A stretch of 64,000 nucleotides of DNA from Streptomyces drozdowiczii (GTDB lineage: Bacteria > Actinomycetota > Actinomycetes > Streptomycetales > Streptomycetaceae). Positions 28,961 to 38,820 of the stretch are shown piece after piece (the first letter of the stretch is position 1; every line of letters starts with the position of its first letter). Both the position numbers and the translations under genes were made by a program. The notes beneath the pieces were generated by a model. The model was not told the origin of the DNA. It ran no database searches and saw only the letters and a list, made by a program, of their open reading frames with translations. The stretch is taken from positions 4,340,001-4,404,000 of the forward strand of contig NZ_CP098740.1 in the NCBI RefSeq assembly GCF_026167665.1, written 5' to 3'.

Positions 28961-28991
28961 CGCCACCACGGCCCCTGCGACCGTGGTGGCG
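28961..28991 (+). terminator. Terminator of the transporter-hexosaminidase operon
   Basis: A perfect 11-bp stem (28961-28971 with 28981-28991) and a 9-base loop lie 22 bases after the corrected hexosaminidase stop. GCGGCGTTTCCC follows. Its place supports ending that gene at 28938. The rest of the gap to 29244 shows no gene; TTGACG at 29105 could be a -35 element. Confidence 0.8.
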
Positions 28992-29244
28992 GCGGCGTTT
29001 CCCGACTGCCTTTCCTGGCAAGGGAGAAAGCCGTACGAAGACGCGTAGGACCGGCAAAGGGCGCTCACCGCCGAACCGGCGCGAAAACGGGACCATTACC
29101 CTGAACGTTGACGGATACACCCTTCGCGGACCTGCGCGTCGGGCCGGTCCGAAGATGTGCCAGAGTTGCCACGTCCGGGCTTCGAGCACGTACCGTACGG
29201 CGAAACAGGCGGGAGCGCCGGGACACCGGGAAGGGGCAGCTGGG

Positions 29245-30137
29245 TTGACCACGCACGCACCGCAGGCGACGCAGTCCGTGACGCTGCCTGCCTCGCTGGA
29301 CGAGGCGGTGGCGGCACTCGGCGCCATGCCGGCCGCCGTCCCCGTGGCAGGCGGCACGGACCTGATGGCGGCCGTCAACAAGGGGCTCCTGCGCCCCTCC
29401 GGTCTGGTCGGACTCGGCCGGATCAGCGAGCTGCGCGGCTGGCACTACCAGGACGGGCACGCCCTCCTGGGCGCCGGCCTGACCCACGCCCGCATGGGGC
29501 GGCCCGACTTCGCCGCCCTCATCCCCGCGCTCGCCGCCTCCGCCCGCGCCGCGGGCCCCCGCAGATCCGCAACGCCGGCACGCTCGGCGGCAACATCGCG
29601 ACCGCCGCCCGACCGGGGACGCGCTGCCCGTGCTCGCCGCCCTGGAGGCCGAGCTGGTCATCGCCGGACCCGGCGGCGCCCGCCGCGAGATCCCCGTCTC
29701 CCATCTGCTGGTCGGCCGCGAGATGCTGGAGCCCGCCGAGTTGATCGGCTTCGTCCGGGTGCCCCTGCTGCACGCCCCGCAGGTGTTCCTCAAGGCCACC
29801 GGCCGCACCGGCCCGGGCCGCGCCACCGCCTCCGTCGCGATCGTCCTCGACCCGGCCAGGCGCGGGGTGCGCTGCGCGGTCGGCGCCATCGCCCCGATGC
29901 CGCTGCGCCCGCTGGAGGCGGAGCGCTGGATCGCCTCGCTCATCGACTGGGACGGGGCGCGCGGCCTGGCCCCCGACGCGCTGGCCGCCTTCGGCGAGTA
30001 CGTCGCGGCCGCCTGCATCCCGGACCAGGAACCACCCGCCGACGGGGAGAGGCGCCACCGCTGCCCCCGCCGTACTGCACCTGCGGCGCACCGTCGCCGC
30101 GCTCGCCCGACGCGCGCTGGGAAGGGCACTGTCGTGA
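29245..30137 (+). CDS. Molybdenum hydroxylase FAD-binding subunit (four apparent one-base deletions)
   Basis: The medium subunit (CoxM/XdhB type) of a molybdenum hydroxylase, about 298 residues after correction; it passes electrons from the Fe-S clusters to FAD. The FAD motifs AGGTDLMAAV and IRNAGTLGGNIATA are present, and the CO-dehydrogenase C-terminal domain continues to ALGRALS. TTG 29245 starts it behind AAGGGG at 29231-29236. Four frame changes, all in the sense of a missing base, occur at CCCCC 29556-29560, CCC 29608-29610, GAGAGG near 30049 and CCCCC 30064-30068. Corrected, the TGA at 30135-30137 overlaps the next GTG. Either the local sequence is poor or the gene is decaying. Confidence 0.85.
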
Positions 30138-31627
30138 GCAAGGAGAACCCCGCCGAGCAGCAGCAGCACGGCGGCTGGCAGCCGACCCCGCAGAGCGACT
30201 ACGACGGCGACGCGACGGCCTTCGTCCAGCTGCCGCCGGAGGACCTGGCGGACATCCCGCTGGCCGCGCCCGGCCACGGCTACACCCCGCCGATGATCCT
30301 GCCGCTGACCCCCGCCGCCGACCGCGACCCGGCGGCCACCGGCAACTGGACCGTCCAGACCCCGGAGCAGCAGCCCGGGCAGCCCGCGCCGGACGCGGTG
30401 CACTGGCCCGACCCGAACCAGCAGTCCGGCTACGGCTATCCGCACCCCGAGGACCAGCAGCACACCGGCTCGTACCAGGAGCCGTACGGTACGGACCACG
30501 CCGCCACGGGCCAGTGGTCGGTGGACACCTCCTCCTGGCCGGCCCCGTCCGCCCCGCTCTCCGACGACTCCGGCGAGCTGTACACCCCGCCCCCCGTCGC
30601 CGACTGGTACGCGGACCGCCCGGCCACGCTGCCCGGGGGCGCCCCGGCGCCCTGGGCGGTGCCGGACGCGGCCGAGGCCGCGGAGCCGGTGGCGGGTGAC
30701 CCCGCCGATGCCCCCGTCGATGCCCCGGCCGACGCGCGGACGGACGTCCAGGCCGACGCCCAGGCCGCGGGCCCCGCCGACGCCCCGGCCGACGCGCGGG
30801 CGGACGTCCAGGTCGGCGTCCCCGCCGAGAGCGCTCCCGAGGCGCCGGATGCGGCTGACATCGAGCAGTCCGCGCCGGGCCCGGAGGCCGACGCGCCCGG
30901 CACCGAGCCCGCCGCCGAGCCCGCCGCCGAGGCTGTGCCGGAGCCGGAAACGCCCGAGGCGGAGGATGCCGCCCAGCCCGCGGAGGTGCCCGAGGACCCG
31001 GCCCCGGAGGGGCCCCCGCTGCCCAGCGAGCACCCCGCCGCCTCGTACGTCCTGCACGTCAACGGCGTCGACCGGCCCGTCACGGACGCCTGGATCGGCG
31101 AGTCCCTGCTCTACGTGCTGCGCGAGCGCCTCGGCCTCGCCGGCGCCAAGGACGGCTGCTCGCAGGGCGAGTGCGGGGCGTGCAACGTCCAGGTGGACGG
31201 GCGGCTCGTCGCCTCCTGCCTGGTGCCCGCCGCCACGACCGCCGGCAGCGAGGTCCGTACGGTCGAGGGCCTGGCCGTCGACGGCGAACCCTCCGACGTG
31301 CAGCGGGCGCTGGCGGACTGCGGCGCCGTCCAGTGCGGCTTCTGCATCCCCGGCATGGCGATGACCGTCCACGACCTCCTGGAGGGCAACCACCGCCCCA
31401 GCGAGCTGGAGACCCGCCGGGCGCTGTGCGGCAACCTCTGCCGCTGCTCCGGCTACCGGGGCGTCCTGGACGCCGTCAACGAGGTCATCGCGGGCCGCGA
31501 GGCCGCCGCCGAAGCCGCCGCCGAGGAGACCGGGGGCGGCGAGCCGGAGGAGCCCCGCATCCCGCACCAGGCGGCGCCGGGCGCCGGTAGTGTGCAGGCC
31601 CACCAGCAGGACGGAGGCATGGCGTGA
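30134..31627 (+). CDS. Molybdenum hydroxylase 2Fe-2S subunit with a 300-residue low-complexity N-terminal extension
   Basis: A 497-residue protein. The last 190 residues are a normal small subunit: a plant-type ferredoxin (CSQGECGACNVQVDG) and a helical 2Fe-2S domain (QCGFCIPGM, CGNLCRC). The first 300 residues are unusual, rich in Gln/Pro/Tyr at first and then in Ala/Asp/Pro repeats such as DAPADART and DAPADARA. Family members are commonly about 160-200 residues. GTG 30134 overlaps the FAD gene stop and the TGA overlaps the Mo-subunit GTG, so all three subunits are coupled. The extension could tether or crowd the enzyme; its role is unknown. Confidence 0.88.
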   Translation: MSKENPAEQQQHGGWQPTPQSDYDGDATAFVQLPPEDLADIPLAAPGHGYTPPMILPLTPAADRDPAATGNWTVQTPEQQPGQPAPDAVHWPDPNQQSGYGYPHPEDQQHTGSYQEPYGTDHAATGQWSVDTSSWPAPSAPLSDDSGELYTPPPVADWYADRPATLPGGAPAPWAVPDAAEAAEPVAGDPADAPVDAPADARTDVQADAQAAGPADAPADARADVQVGVPAESAPEAPDAADIEQSAPGPEADAPGTEPAAEPAAEAVPEPETPEAEDAAQPAEVPEDPAPEGPPLPSEHPAASYVLHVNGVDRPVTDAWIGESLLYVLRERLGLAGAKDGCSQGECGACNVQVDGRLVASCLVPAATTAGSEVRTVEGLAVDGEPSDVQRALADCGAVQCGFCIPGMAMTVHDLLEGNHRPSELETRRALCGNLCRCSGYRGVLDAVNEVIAGREAAAEAAAEETGGGEPEEPRIPHQAAPGAGSVQAHQQDGGMA

Positions 31628-33959
31628 GCAACGACGCGGCCGGCGCCACCCCCACGACGATCAGCATCCCGTCGCCGGCCGGCCCGGGCGGACCCGAGGC
31701 CGAGCAGCCGCGGCTCGGCATCGGCGCCTCGCTGCCGCCGGCCGACGCCCGCGCCAAGACCGAGGGCACCTTCCCGTACGCCGCCGACCTGTGGGCCGAG
31801 GGCCTGCTCTGGGCGGCCGTCCTGCGCTCCCCGCACGCGCACGCCCGCATCGTCTCCATCGACACCTCGGCCGCCGCCGAGATGCCCGGGGTGCGCGCGG
31901 TCGTCACCCACGAGGACGTCCCGGGCGAGGCCCTGTACGGCCGCAAGGTCGTGGACCGCCCCGTCTTCGCCGCCGACCTGGTCCGCCACCACGGCGAGCC
32001 GATCGCCGCCGTCGCCGCCGACCACCCCGACACCGCCCGGCTCGCCGCCGCCGCGATCGCCGTCGAGTACGAGGTGCTGGACCCGGTCACCGACCCGGAG
32101 AAGGCGTTCGAGGCCGAGCCCCTGCACCCCGACGGCAACCTCATCCGCCACATCCCGCTGCGCTACGGCGACCCTGAGGCGGTCGGCGAGGTCGTCGTGG
32201 ACGGGCTGTACCGCATCGGCCGCCAGGACCCCGCCCCGATCGGCGCGGAGGCCGGGCTCGCCGTGCCCCGCCCGGACGGCGGCGTCGAGCTGTACACCGC
32301 GTCCACGGACCCGCACACCGACCGCGACCTGGCCGCCGCCTGCTTCGGCCTCGAACCGGAGCGGGTCAAAATCGTCGTCACCGGAGTCCCCGGCGCGACC
32401 GGCGACCGCGAGGACCCCGCCTTCCAGCTGCCGCTGGGCCTGCTCGCCCTGCGCACCGGCTGCCCGGTCAAGCTGGCCGCCACCCGCGAGGAGTCGTTCC
32501 TCGGCCACGCCCACCGCCACCCGACCCTGCTGCGCTACCGCCACCACGCGGACGCGGAGGGCCGCCTGGTCAAGGTGGAGGCCCAGATCCTGCTGGACGC
32601 GGGCGCCTACGCGGACGCCTCGTCGGAGTCGCTGGCCGCCGCGGTCGCCTTCGCCTGCGGCCCGTACGTCGTGCCGCACGCCTTCATCGAGGGCTGGGCC
32701 GTCCGTACGAACAACCCGCCCTCCGGCCATGTCCGGGGCGAGGGCGCGATGCAGGTCTGCGCCGCCTACGAGGGCCAGATGGACAAGCTGGCCGCGAAGC
32801 TGGGGATCGACCCGGCCGAGCTGCGCATGCGCAACGTGCTGGCCACCGGCGACATCCTGCCGACCGGGCAGACCGTGACCTGCCCCGCGCCCGTCGCCGA
32901 ACTGCTCACCGCCGTCCGCGACCACCCGCTGCCCGCCCTGCCCAAGGACGCCCCGGAGGACGACTGGCTGCTGCCGGGCGGCCCGAGGGCGCGGGCGAAC
33001 CGGGCGCGGTGCGGCGGGGCGTGGGGTACGCGCTGGGCATGGTCCACATGCTGGGCGCGGAGGGCGCCGACGAGGTGTCCACCGCCACGGTCCGGGTCCA
33101 CGACTCGGTCGCCACCGTCATCTGCGCCGCCGTCGAGACGGGCCAGGGCTTCTCCACGCTGGCCCGCCAGGTCGTCCAGGAGACCCTGGGCGTCGAGGAG
33201 GTGCACGTCGCCTCGGTCGACACCGACCAGCCCCCGGCGGGCGCCGCCACGCACGGCCGCCACACCTGGGTCTCCGCCGGAGCGGTCGAACGCGCCGCGA
33301 AGATGGTCCGCACCCAGCTCCTCCAGCCCCTGGCGCACAAGTTCGGGATGTCCACGGAGCTGCTCCAGATCACGGACGGCAAGATCACCTCGTACGACGG
33401 GGTGCTCTCCACGACCGTGTCGGAGGCGCTGGACGGCAAGGAGCTGTGGGCCACCGCGCAGTGCCGCCCGCACCCCACCGAGCCGCTGGACGAGTCCGGG
33501 CAGGGCGACGCCTTCGTGGGCATGGCCTTCTGCGCGGTCCGCGCGGTGGTGGACGTCGACGTCGAGCTGGGCTCGGTCCGGGTGGTCGAGATGGCCGTCG
33601 CCCAGGACGTCGGCCGCGTCCTCAACCCGTCCCAGCTGGCGACCCGCATCGAGGCGGGCGTCACCCAGGGCATCGGTGCCGCCCTCACCGAGAACCTCCG
33701 CACCGCCCGCGGTCTGGTCCGTCACCCGGACCTCACCGGCTACGCCCTGCCGACCTCGCTGGACGCGCCGGAGATCCGCATCGTGAAACTGGTCGAGGAG
33801 CGCGACGTGGTCGCCCCGTTCGGCGCGAAGCCCGCGTCGGCGGTCCCGGTCGTGACCTCCCCGGCCGCGGTGGCCGCGGCGGTCCGCGCGGCGACCGGCC
33901 GCCCGGTCAACCGCCTCCCGATCCGCCCCCAGGCGGCGGTGGCGGCCCCGAAGGGCTGA
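31624..33959 (+). CDS. Molybdenum hydroxylase catalytic (molybdopterin) subunit, xanthine dehydrogenase family (one apparent frameshift)
   Basis: The approximately 778-residue large subunit (CoxL/XdhA type) that oxidises its substrate at Mo. An N-terminal a/b hammerhead (GTFPYAADLWAEGLLWAAVL) precedes Mo-cofactor segments such as VRGEGAMQ and GQGFSTLARQV, and the late GQGDAFVGMAF and AQDVGRVLNPSQ. The frame changes at CCC 32982-32984, where one added C restores LLPGGPEGAGEPGAVRRGVG. GTG 31624 overlaps the previous stop. The substrate (purine, aldehyde or other heterocycle) cannot be read from the sequence. Confidence 0.87.
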
Positions 33960-33977
33960 GGCGCCCCGCACACGGAA

Positions 33978-34009
33978 ACCGCCCGCCCCCCGGAGCGGGG
34001 GCGGGCGGT
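33978..34009. terminator. Bidirectional terminator between the Mo-hydroxylase operon and tRNA-Cys
   Basis: A perfect 13-bp stem (33978-33990 with 33997-34009) and a CGGAGC loop sit 18 bases after the operon and 5 bases past the 3' end of the opposing tRNA gene. Confidence 0.85.
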
Positions 34010-34013
34010 GAGG

Positions 34014-34088
34014 TGGAGACCGTGACCGGATTCGAACCGGTGTAACTCGAGTTGCAGTCGAGCCCCTGAGCCTCTCGGGCACACGGTC
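34014..34088 (-). tRNA. tRNA-Cys (GCA)
   Basis: A full cloverleaf on the minus strand: acceptor GACCGTG/CACGGTC, D arm, anticodon stem CTCGA/TCGAG with loop CTGCAAC (anticodon GCA, plus-strand 34053-34055), T arm ACCGG/CCGGT with TTCGAAT, discriminator U73 (typical for Cys) and an encoded CCA at 34014-34016. Confidence 0.97.
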
Positions 34089-34272
34089 CTGCGTGGTGTC
34101 GCTGAACCGACCGTAGGGCCGGGCGTGCGGGGTGCTCAAGGGTTCCGGCGGGCGTGCAACGCGACTGCCATACGCCGTTCACGATCGAGGCGGCGGACCT
34201 AGGCCCAACGGCCGAGCGCGGGGGCGACCACCGACAGGGTTCATCAGCGGTTTCGCCCCTTACTCTTGGCTC

Positions 34273-35736
34273 ATGACCGCCCTGGAACCGCGTGACGCCG
34301 ATGTCCCGCGCCTCATCGAAGACATCGACGCCCCCGCCCCGGCGGGGCCCGTGCTGCCGGACGGCATCCTCGGGCGGACGTACCGGGCGCTCAGCATCGG
34401 CATCGTCTCCGTGGTGTTCCTGATCGCGTTCGAGGCCACCGCGGTGGGCACCGCGATGCCGGTCGCCGCGCGGGAGCTGCACGGCATCCCGATGTACGCG
34501 TACGCGTTCTCGGCGTACTTCACCACCAGCCTCTTCGCCATGGTGCTGTCCGGGCAGTGGGCCGACCGGCGCGGCCCGCTCGCCCCGCTGGCCACCGGGA
34601 TCAGCGCGTTCGCCGCGGGGCTGCTGCTGTCCGGGACCGCGGGCTCGATGTGGATGTTCGTCGCGGGCCGCGCCGTCCAGGGCCTCGGCGGCGGGCTGGT
34701 GATCGTCGCGCTGTACGTGGTGATCAGCCGGGCCTATCCGGAGCACCTGCGGCCGGCGATCCTGGCCGCGTTCGCCGCGAGCTGGGTCATCCCCTCGGTC
34801 GTCGGGCCGCTGGCCGCCGGAAGCGTCACCGAGCACCTGGGCTGGCGCTGGGTCTTCGTCGGCATCCCGGTCCTCATCGTCTTCCCCCTCGCCCTCGCGC
34901 TGCCCGAGATCCGGCGCATGGCGTCCGGACCGGCGGACCCGGAGGCGCCGGTGGAGGCGTACGACCGCCGGCGCATCGCGCTCGCACTGGGCATCTCGCT
35001 GGGCGCCGGGCTGCTCCAGTACGCCGGACAGGAGCGGAACTGGCTCTCGCTGCTGCCGGCCGCCGCCGGGGCCGCCCTGCTCGTCCCCGCGATCCGGGGC
35101 CTCCTGCCCCACGGCACCTGGCGCGCGGCGCGCGGACTGCCCGCCGTGGTGCTGCTGCGCGGGGTCGCGGCCGGGTCCTTCATCGCCGCCGAATCGTTCG
35201 TCCCGCTGATGCTGGTCACCCAGCGCGGCATGTCCCCGACCCTGGCGGGCCTCTCCCTGGCGGCGGGCGGCGGCACCTGGGCGCTGGGCTCGTACGTGCA
35301 GTCCCGGCCCCGCCTGGAACCGCACCGCGAGCCCCTGATGGTCGGCGCCATGGTCCTGGTCGCCCTCTCCATCGCGGCGGCCCCGGCCGTGCTGATCACC
35401 TCCGTGCCGGTCTGGACCGTCGCGGTCGCCTGGGCCTTCGGCTGCTTCGGCATGGGCGTGGTGATCGCCTCCACCAGCGTGCTGCTCCTGAAGCTGTCCG
35501 CCCCCGAGGAGGCCGGCGCCAACTCGGCCGCCCTCCAGATCTCCGACGGCCTCTCCAACGTCCTCCTGCTGGCCGCGGGCGGCGCCGCCTTCGCGGCCCT
35601 CGGCGGCGGCACCATGGACGCCACGGAATCCGCCGCCACCACCTCCCACCCGGCCGCCTTCGCGGTCGTCTTCTTCCCGATGGCGGCGGTCGCCCTGGCG
35701 GGGGCGTGGGTGGCGGCGCGGGTACGGGAACGGTGA
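34273..35736 (+). CDS. MFS multidrug-type efflux transporter
   Basis: A 487-residue permease with about 14 helices. It has the MFS motif A loop GQWADRRGPLAPL and motif C-like SWVIPSVVGPLAAG, typical of drug/proton antiporters. ATG 34273 starts at MTALEPRDADVP; a TACTCT hexamer at 34261-34266 is so close that the transcript may be leaderless. No regulator gene is adjacent. The substrate is unknown. Confidence 0.9.
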   Translation: MTALEPRDADVPRLIEDIDAPAPAGPVLPDGILGRTYRALSIGIVSVVFLIAFEATAVGTAMPVAARELHGIPMYAYAFSAYFTTSLFAMVLSGQWADRRGPLAPLATGISAFAAGLLLSGTAGSMWMFVAGRAVQGLGGGLVIVALYVVISRAYPEHLRPAILAAFAASWVIPSVVGPLAAGSVTEHLGWRWVFVGIPVLIVFPLALALPEIRRMASGPADPEAPVEAYDRRRIALALGISLGAGLLQYAGQERNWLSLLPAAAGAALLVPAIRGLLPHGTWRAARGLPAVVLLRGVAAGSFIAAESFVPLMLVTQRGMSPTLAGLSLAAGGGTWALGSYVQSRPRLEPHREPLMVGAMVLVALSIAAAPAVLITSVPVWTVAVAWAFGCFGMGVVIASTSVLLLKLSAPEEAGANSAALQISDGLSNVLLLAAGGAAFAALGGGTMDATESAATTSHPAAFAVVFFPMAAVALAGAWVAARVRER

Positions 35737-35915
35737 CCGGGCGCCGAACGGCAGCCGCCGTGTGAGAGCCGTCGCACTTACGTGCGCGGTGGTGCGGTAA
35801 GCGGCGGTGCGGGGCAGCCTCCCCGGTAGGGTGGCCCGGTTGTCGTATCGCGTGCGGAGCCGGTCCGGCCCGCGCGGGCAGCGCCCACGTACCCGAGAGA
35901 CCCGAACCGGAGACC

Positions 35916-37697
35916 GTGACTACTACCGCCTCCCACCACCTCTCACCCGCCTTCCCCGGCCGCGCCCCCTGGGGCACGGCCGGAAAGCTGCGAGCCTGGC
36001 AGCAGGGGGCCATGGAGAAGTACATCCAGGAGCAGCCGCGCGACTTCCTCGCCGTCGCAACGCCCGGCGCCGGGAAGACCACCTTCGCGCTGACCCTCGC
36101 CTCCTGGCTGCTGCACCACCACGTCGTGCAGCAGGTCACCGTCGTCGCGCCCACCGAGCACCTGAAGAAGCAGTGGGCCGAGGCGGCCGCCCGGATAGGG
36201 ATCAAGCTGGACCCCGACTACAGCGCCGGTCCGCTGAGCAAGGAGTACCACGGGGTCGCCGTCACCTACGCGGGCGTCGGCGTCCGCCCGATGCTGCACC
36301 GCAACCGGTGCGAGCAGCGCAAGACCCTGGTCATCCTGGACGAGATCCACCACGCCGGTGACTCCAAGTCCTGGGGCGAGGCGTGCCAGGAGGCGTTCGA
36401 TCCGGCGACCCGGCGCCTCGCCCTCACCGGCACCCCCTTCCGGTCGGACACCAACCCGATCCCCTTCGTCGTGTACGAGGAGGGCAACGACGGCATCCGG
36501 CGCTCCTCCGCCGACTACACCTACGGCTACGGGAACGCCTTGGCCGACGGCGTCGTGCGCCCGGTGATATTCCTCAGCTACAGCGGCAACATGCGCTGGC
36601 GCACCAAGGCGGGCGACGAGATCGCGGCCCGGCTCGGCGAGCCGATGACCAAGGACGCCATCGGGCAGGCGTGGCGCACCGCCCTGTCGCCCACCGGCGA
36701 CTGGATCCCCAACGTGCTGAGCGCCGCCGACAAGCGCCTCACCGAGGTCCGCAAGGGCATCCCGGACGCGGGCGGCCTCGTCATCGCCACGGACCAGGAG
36801 TCGGCCCGCGCCTACGCCAAGATCCTGAAGAAGGTGACCGGCGAGTCGGCGACCGTCGTCCTCTCCGACGAGAAGGCCGCGTCGAAGAAGATCGACAAGT
36901 TCAGCCAGGACGACTCGCGCTGGATGGTCGCCGTCCGCATGGTGTCCGAGGGCGTCGACGTGCCGCGCCTCGCCGTCGGGGTGTACGCGACCACCATCTC
37001 GACCCCCCTCTTCTTCGCCCAGGCCGTCGGCCGCTTCGTGCGCTCCCGCAGGCGCGGCGAGACCGCGTCCGTCTTCGTGCCCACCATCCCGATGCTCCTG
37101 GAGTTCGCCAACGAGATGGAGGTCGAGCGGGACCACGTCCTCGACAAGCCCAAGAAGGGCAGCGACGAGGAGAACCCGTTCGCCGAGGAGGACAAGCTCC
37201 TCGCCGACGCCGAGAAGCTGGAGGACGAGGAGACCGAGGAGCAACTCCCCTTCGAGGCCCTGGAGTCCGACGCGGTCTTCGACCGGGTGCTCTACGACGG
37301 CGCCGAGTTCGGCATGCAGGCGCACCCCGGCAGCGAGGAGGAGCAGGACTACCTCGGCATCCCCGGGCTCCTCGAACCGGACCAGGTCCAGCTGCTGCTC
37401 CAGAAGCGGCAGACCCGGCAGATCGCGCACAGCCGCCAGAAGCCGGCGTCCGAGGCCGACCTGCTGGAGAAGCCCGCCCAGGACCGCCCGGTCGTCACCC
37501 ACAAGCAACTCCTCGGACTGCGCAAGCAGTTGAACACCATGGTCTCCGCCTACACCCACCAGAGCGGCAAGCCGCACGGCGTGATCCACACCGAGCTGCG
37601 CCGGGTCTGCGGCGGACCGCCGAGCGCGGAGGCCACCGCGGGGCAGATCGAGCAGCGGATCAAGAAGGTCCAGGAGTGGGCCACCCGGATGCGCTGA
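35916..37697 (+). CDS. SF2 DEAD/DEAH-box-type helicase
   Basis: A 593-residue ATPase with motif I TPGAGKTTFALTLAS, motif Ia VVAPTEHLKKQW, motif II LDEIHH, motif III LTGTPFRSD, and C-terminal motifs VRMVSEGVDVPRL and QAVGRFVRSRR. This resembles RecG/XPB-like or phage-type SF2 helicases. An acidic stretch (residues 410-460) separates the helicase core from a C-terminal domain of unknown role. GTG 35916 follows CCGGAGACC. Helicase activity is certain as a family trait; the cellular task is not. Confidence 0.88.
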   Translation: MTTTASHHLSPAFPGRAPWGTAGKLRAWQQGAMEKYIQEQPRDFLAVATPGAGKTTFALTLASWLLHHHVVQQVTVVAPTEHLKKQWAEAAARIGIKLDPDYSAGPLSKEYHGVAVTYAGVGVRPMLHRNRCEQRKTLVILDEIHHAGDSKSWGEACQEAFDPATRRLALTGTPFRSDTNPIPFVVYEEGNDGIRRSSADYTYGYGNALADGVVRPVIFLSYSGNMRWRTKAGDEIAARLGEPMTKDAIGQAWRTALSPTGDWIPNVLSAADKRLTEVRKGIPDAGGLVIATDQESARAYAKILKKVTGESATVVLSDEKAASKKIDKFSQDDSRWMVAVRMVSEGVDVPRLAVGVYATTISTPLFFAQAVGRFVRSRRRGETASVFVPTIPMLLEFANEMEVERDHVLDKPKKGSDEENPFAEEDKLLADAEKLEDEETEEQLPFEALESDAVFDRVLYDGAEFGMQAHPGSEEEQDYLGIPGLLEPDQVQLLLQKRQTRQIAHSRQKPASEADLLEKPAQDRPVVTHKQLLGLRKQLNTMVSAYTHQSGKPHGVIHTELRRVCGGPPSAEATAGQIEQRIKKVQEWATRMR

Positions 37698-37713
37698 CCC
37701 GTACGGCACCACA

Positions 37714-37747
37714 GGCCCCGGAACCCGCGCGCAAGGGTCCCGGGGCC
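37714..37747 (+). terminator. Terminator of the SF2 helicase gene
   Basis: A 13-bp stem with one mismatch (37714-37726 with 37735-37747) is followed by TTGTC, 16 bases after the stop. Confidence 0.75.
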
Positions 37748-38126
37748 TTGTCGATCAATGAACCGGCCGAAAAAATTTTCACGGTGAGTTAACCGTGGTT
37801 CACATCCGGTCTACGGAGCGTCGCGGGAGAGTCGGCCGACCTGGACGCGCGTAGATGCGCGATGAACGCTCCGCGCGCCGCTGACCGGCACTTATGCTCG
37901 TGCCGCGCAACCGGGTTTTCGCGGGCGACCGGATTCTGGACGAGGTCTTCCGCTGAGCGGACTCCCTCGCTACTGTCCAAAAAATGTGAACGCCCCGTGG
38001 CAATGTGGCCGCGGAGCGCAGCCGGTGCCTTGGCCAGGCCGGCGGCCTCTCCGTGCGTCGCCCCGGGACCGGTGGCGCACATCCCACGGGACAGCCGCGG
38101 CCGCTCACCACGGAGGAGAGGGCGTC
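37748..38126. other. Long regulatory region upstream of the IclR gene
   Basis: No gene is convincing in this gap. It holds an inverted repeat CACGGT-n6-ACCGTG (37780-37797) next to AAAAAATTTT, a possible IclR-family operator. A weak promoter-like pair follows: TTCCGC (37948-37953), 17 bases, TACTGT (37971-37976). An in-frame upstream extension of the IclR protein from 37986 is unlikely because GGAGGAGAG lies before GTG 38127. Confidence 0.4.
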
Positions 38127-38768
38127 GTGACCGCGGAGACCTCCCAGACGCTCGACAGAGGACTGCGTGTCCTCAAACTGCTCGCCGACACCGACCACGG
38201 ACTGACGGTCACCGAGTTGTCCAACAAACTCGGCGTCAACCGCACCGTGGTCTATCGTCTGCTCGCCACGCTGGAGCAACACGCCCTGATACGCCGCGAC
38301 TTGGGCGGCCGGGCACGGGTCGGCCTCGGCGTGCTGCGCCTGGGCCGCCAGGTCCACCCCCTGGTCCGCGAGGCAGCCCTTCCGGCGCTGCGCTCGCTGG
38401 CCGAGGACATCGGGGCCACCGCCCACCTCACCCTGGTCGACGGCTCCGACGCGCTGGCGGTCGCCGTGGTCGAACCGACCTGGACCGACTACCACGTCGC
38501 CTACCGGGCGGGCTTCCGCCACCCGCTGGACCGGGGCGCCGCCGGCCGGGCGATCCTCGCCGCCCGCCAGAAGCCGGTGGGCGAGACCGCCTTCACCCTC
38601 ACCCACGGCGAACTCGAAGCGGGCGCGAGCGGGGCGGCGGCGGCGCTCATGGGCGTGACCGGGGTGGAGGGCAGCGTCGGCGTCGTCATGCTGGCGGACT
38701 CCGTCCCCGAGCGGGTGGGGCCTCGCGTGGTGGACGCGGCCCGGGAGGTAGCGGACGCGTTGCGCTGA
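38127..38768 (+). CDS. IclR-family transcriptional regulator
   Basis: A 213-residue regulator. The N-terminal winged helix (TLDRGLRVLKLLADTDHGLT, NKLGVNRTVVYRLLATLEQH) is followed by the IclR effector domain, rather short for the family (usually about 250). GGAGGAGAG at 38112-38120 sets GTG 38127 as the start. IclR proteins often control nearby catabolic genes; the adjacent exported protease gene gives no clear ligand. Confidence 0.9.
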   Translation: MTAETSQTLDRGLRVLKLLADTDHGLTVTELSNKLGVNRTVVYRLLATLEQHALIRRDLGGRARVGLGVLRLGRQVHPLVREAALPALRSLAEDIGATAHLTLVDGSDALAVAVVEPTWTDYHVAYRAGFRHPLDRGAAGRAILAARQKPVGETAFTLTHGELEAGASGAAAALMGVTGVEGSVGVVMLADSVPERVGPRVVDAAREVADALR

Positions 38769-38820
38769 CGGCCCCGGCTCGCCCCGGGGCGGTGGCCGGG
38801 CCGCACGTTAGATTGGACCG

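Noticed and set aside
28939..29104. 61-residue C-terminal tail of the hexosaminidase
   Set aside because: It reads through a terminator hairpin and vanishes when one C is added at 28925-28928.
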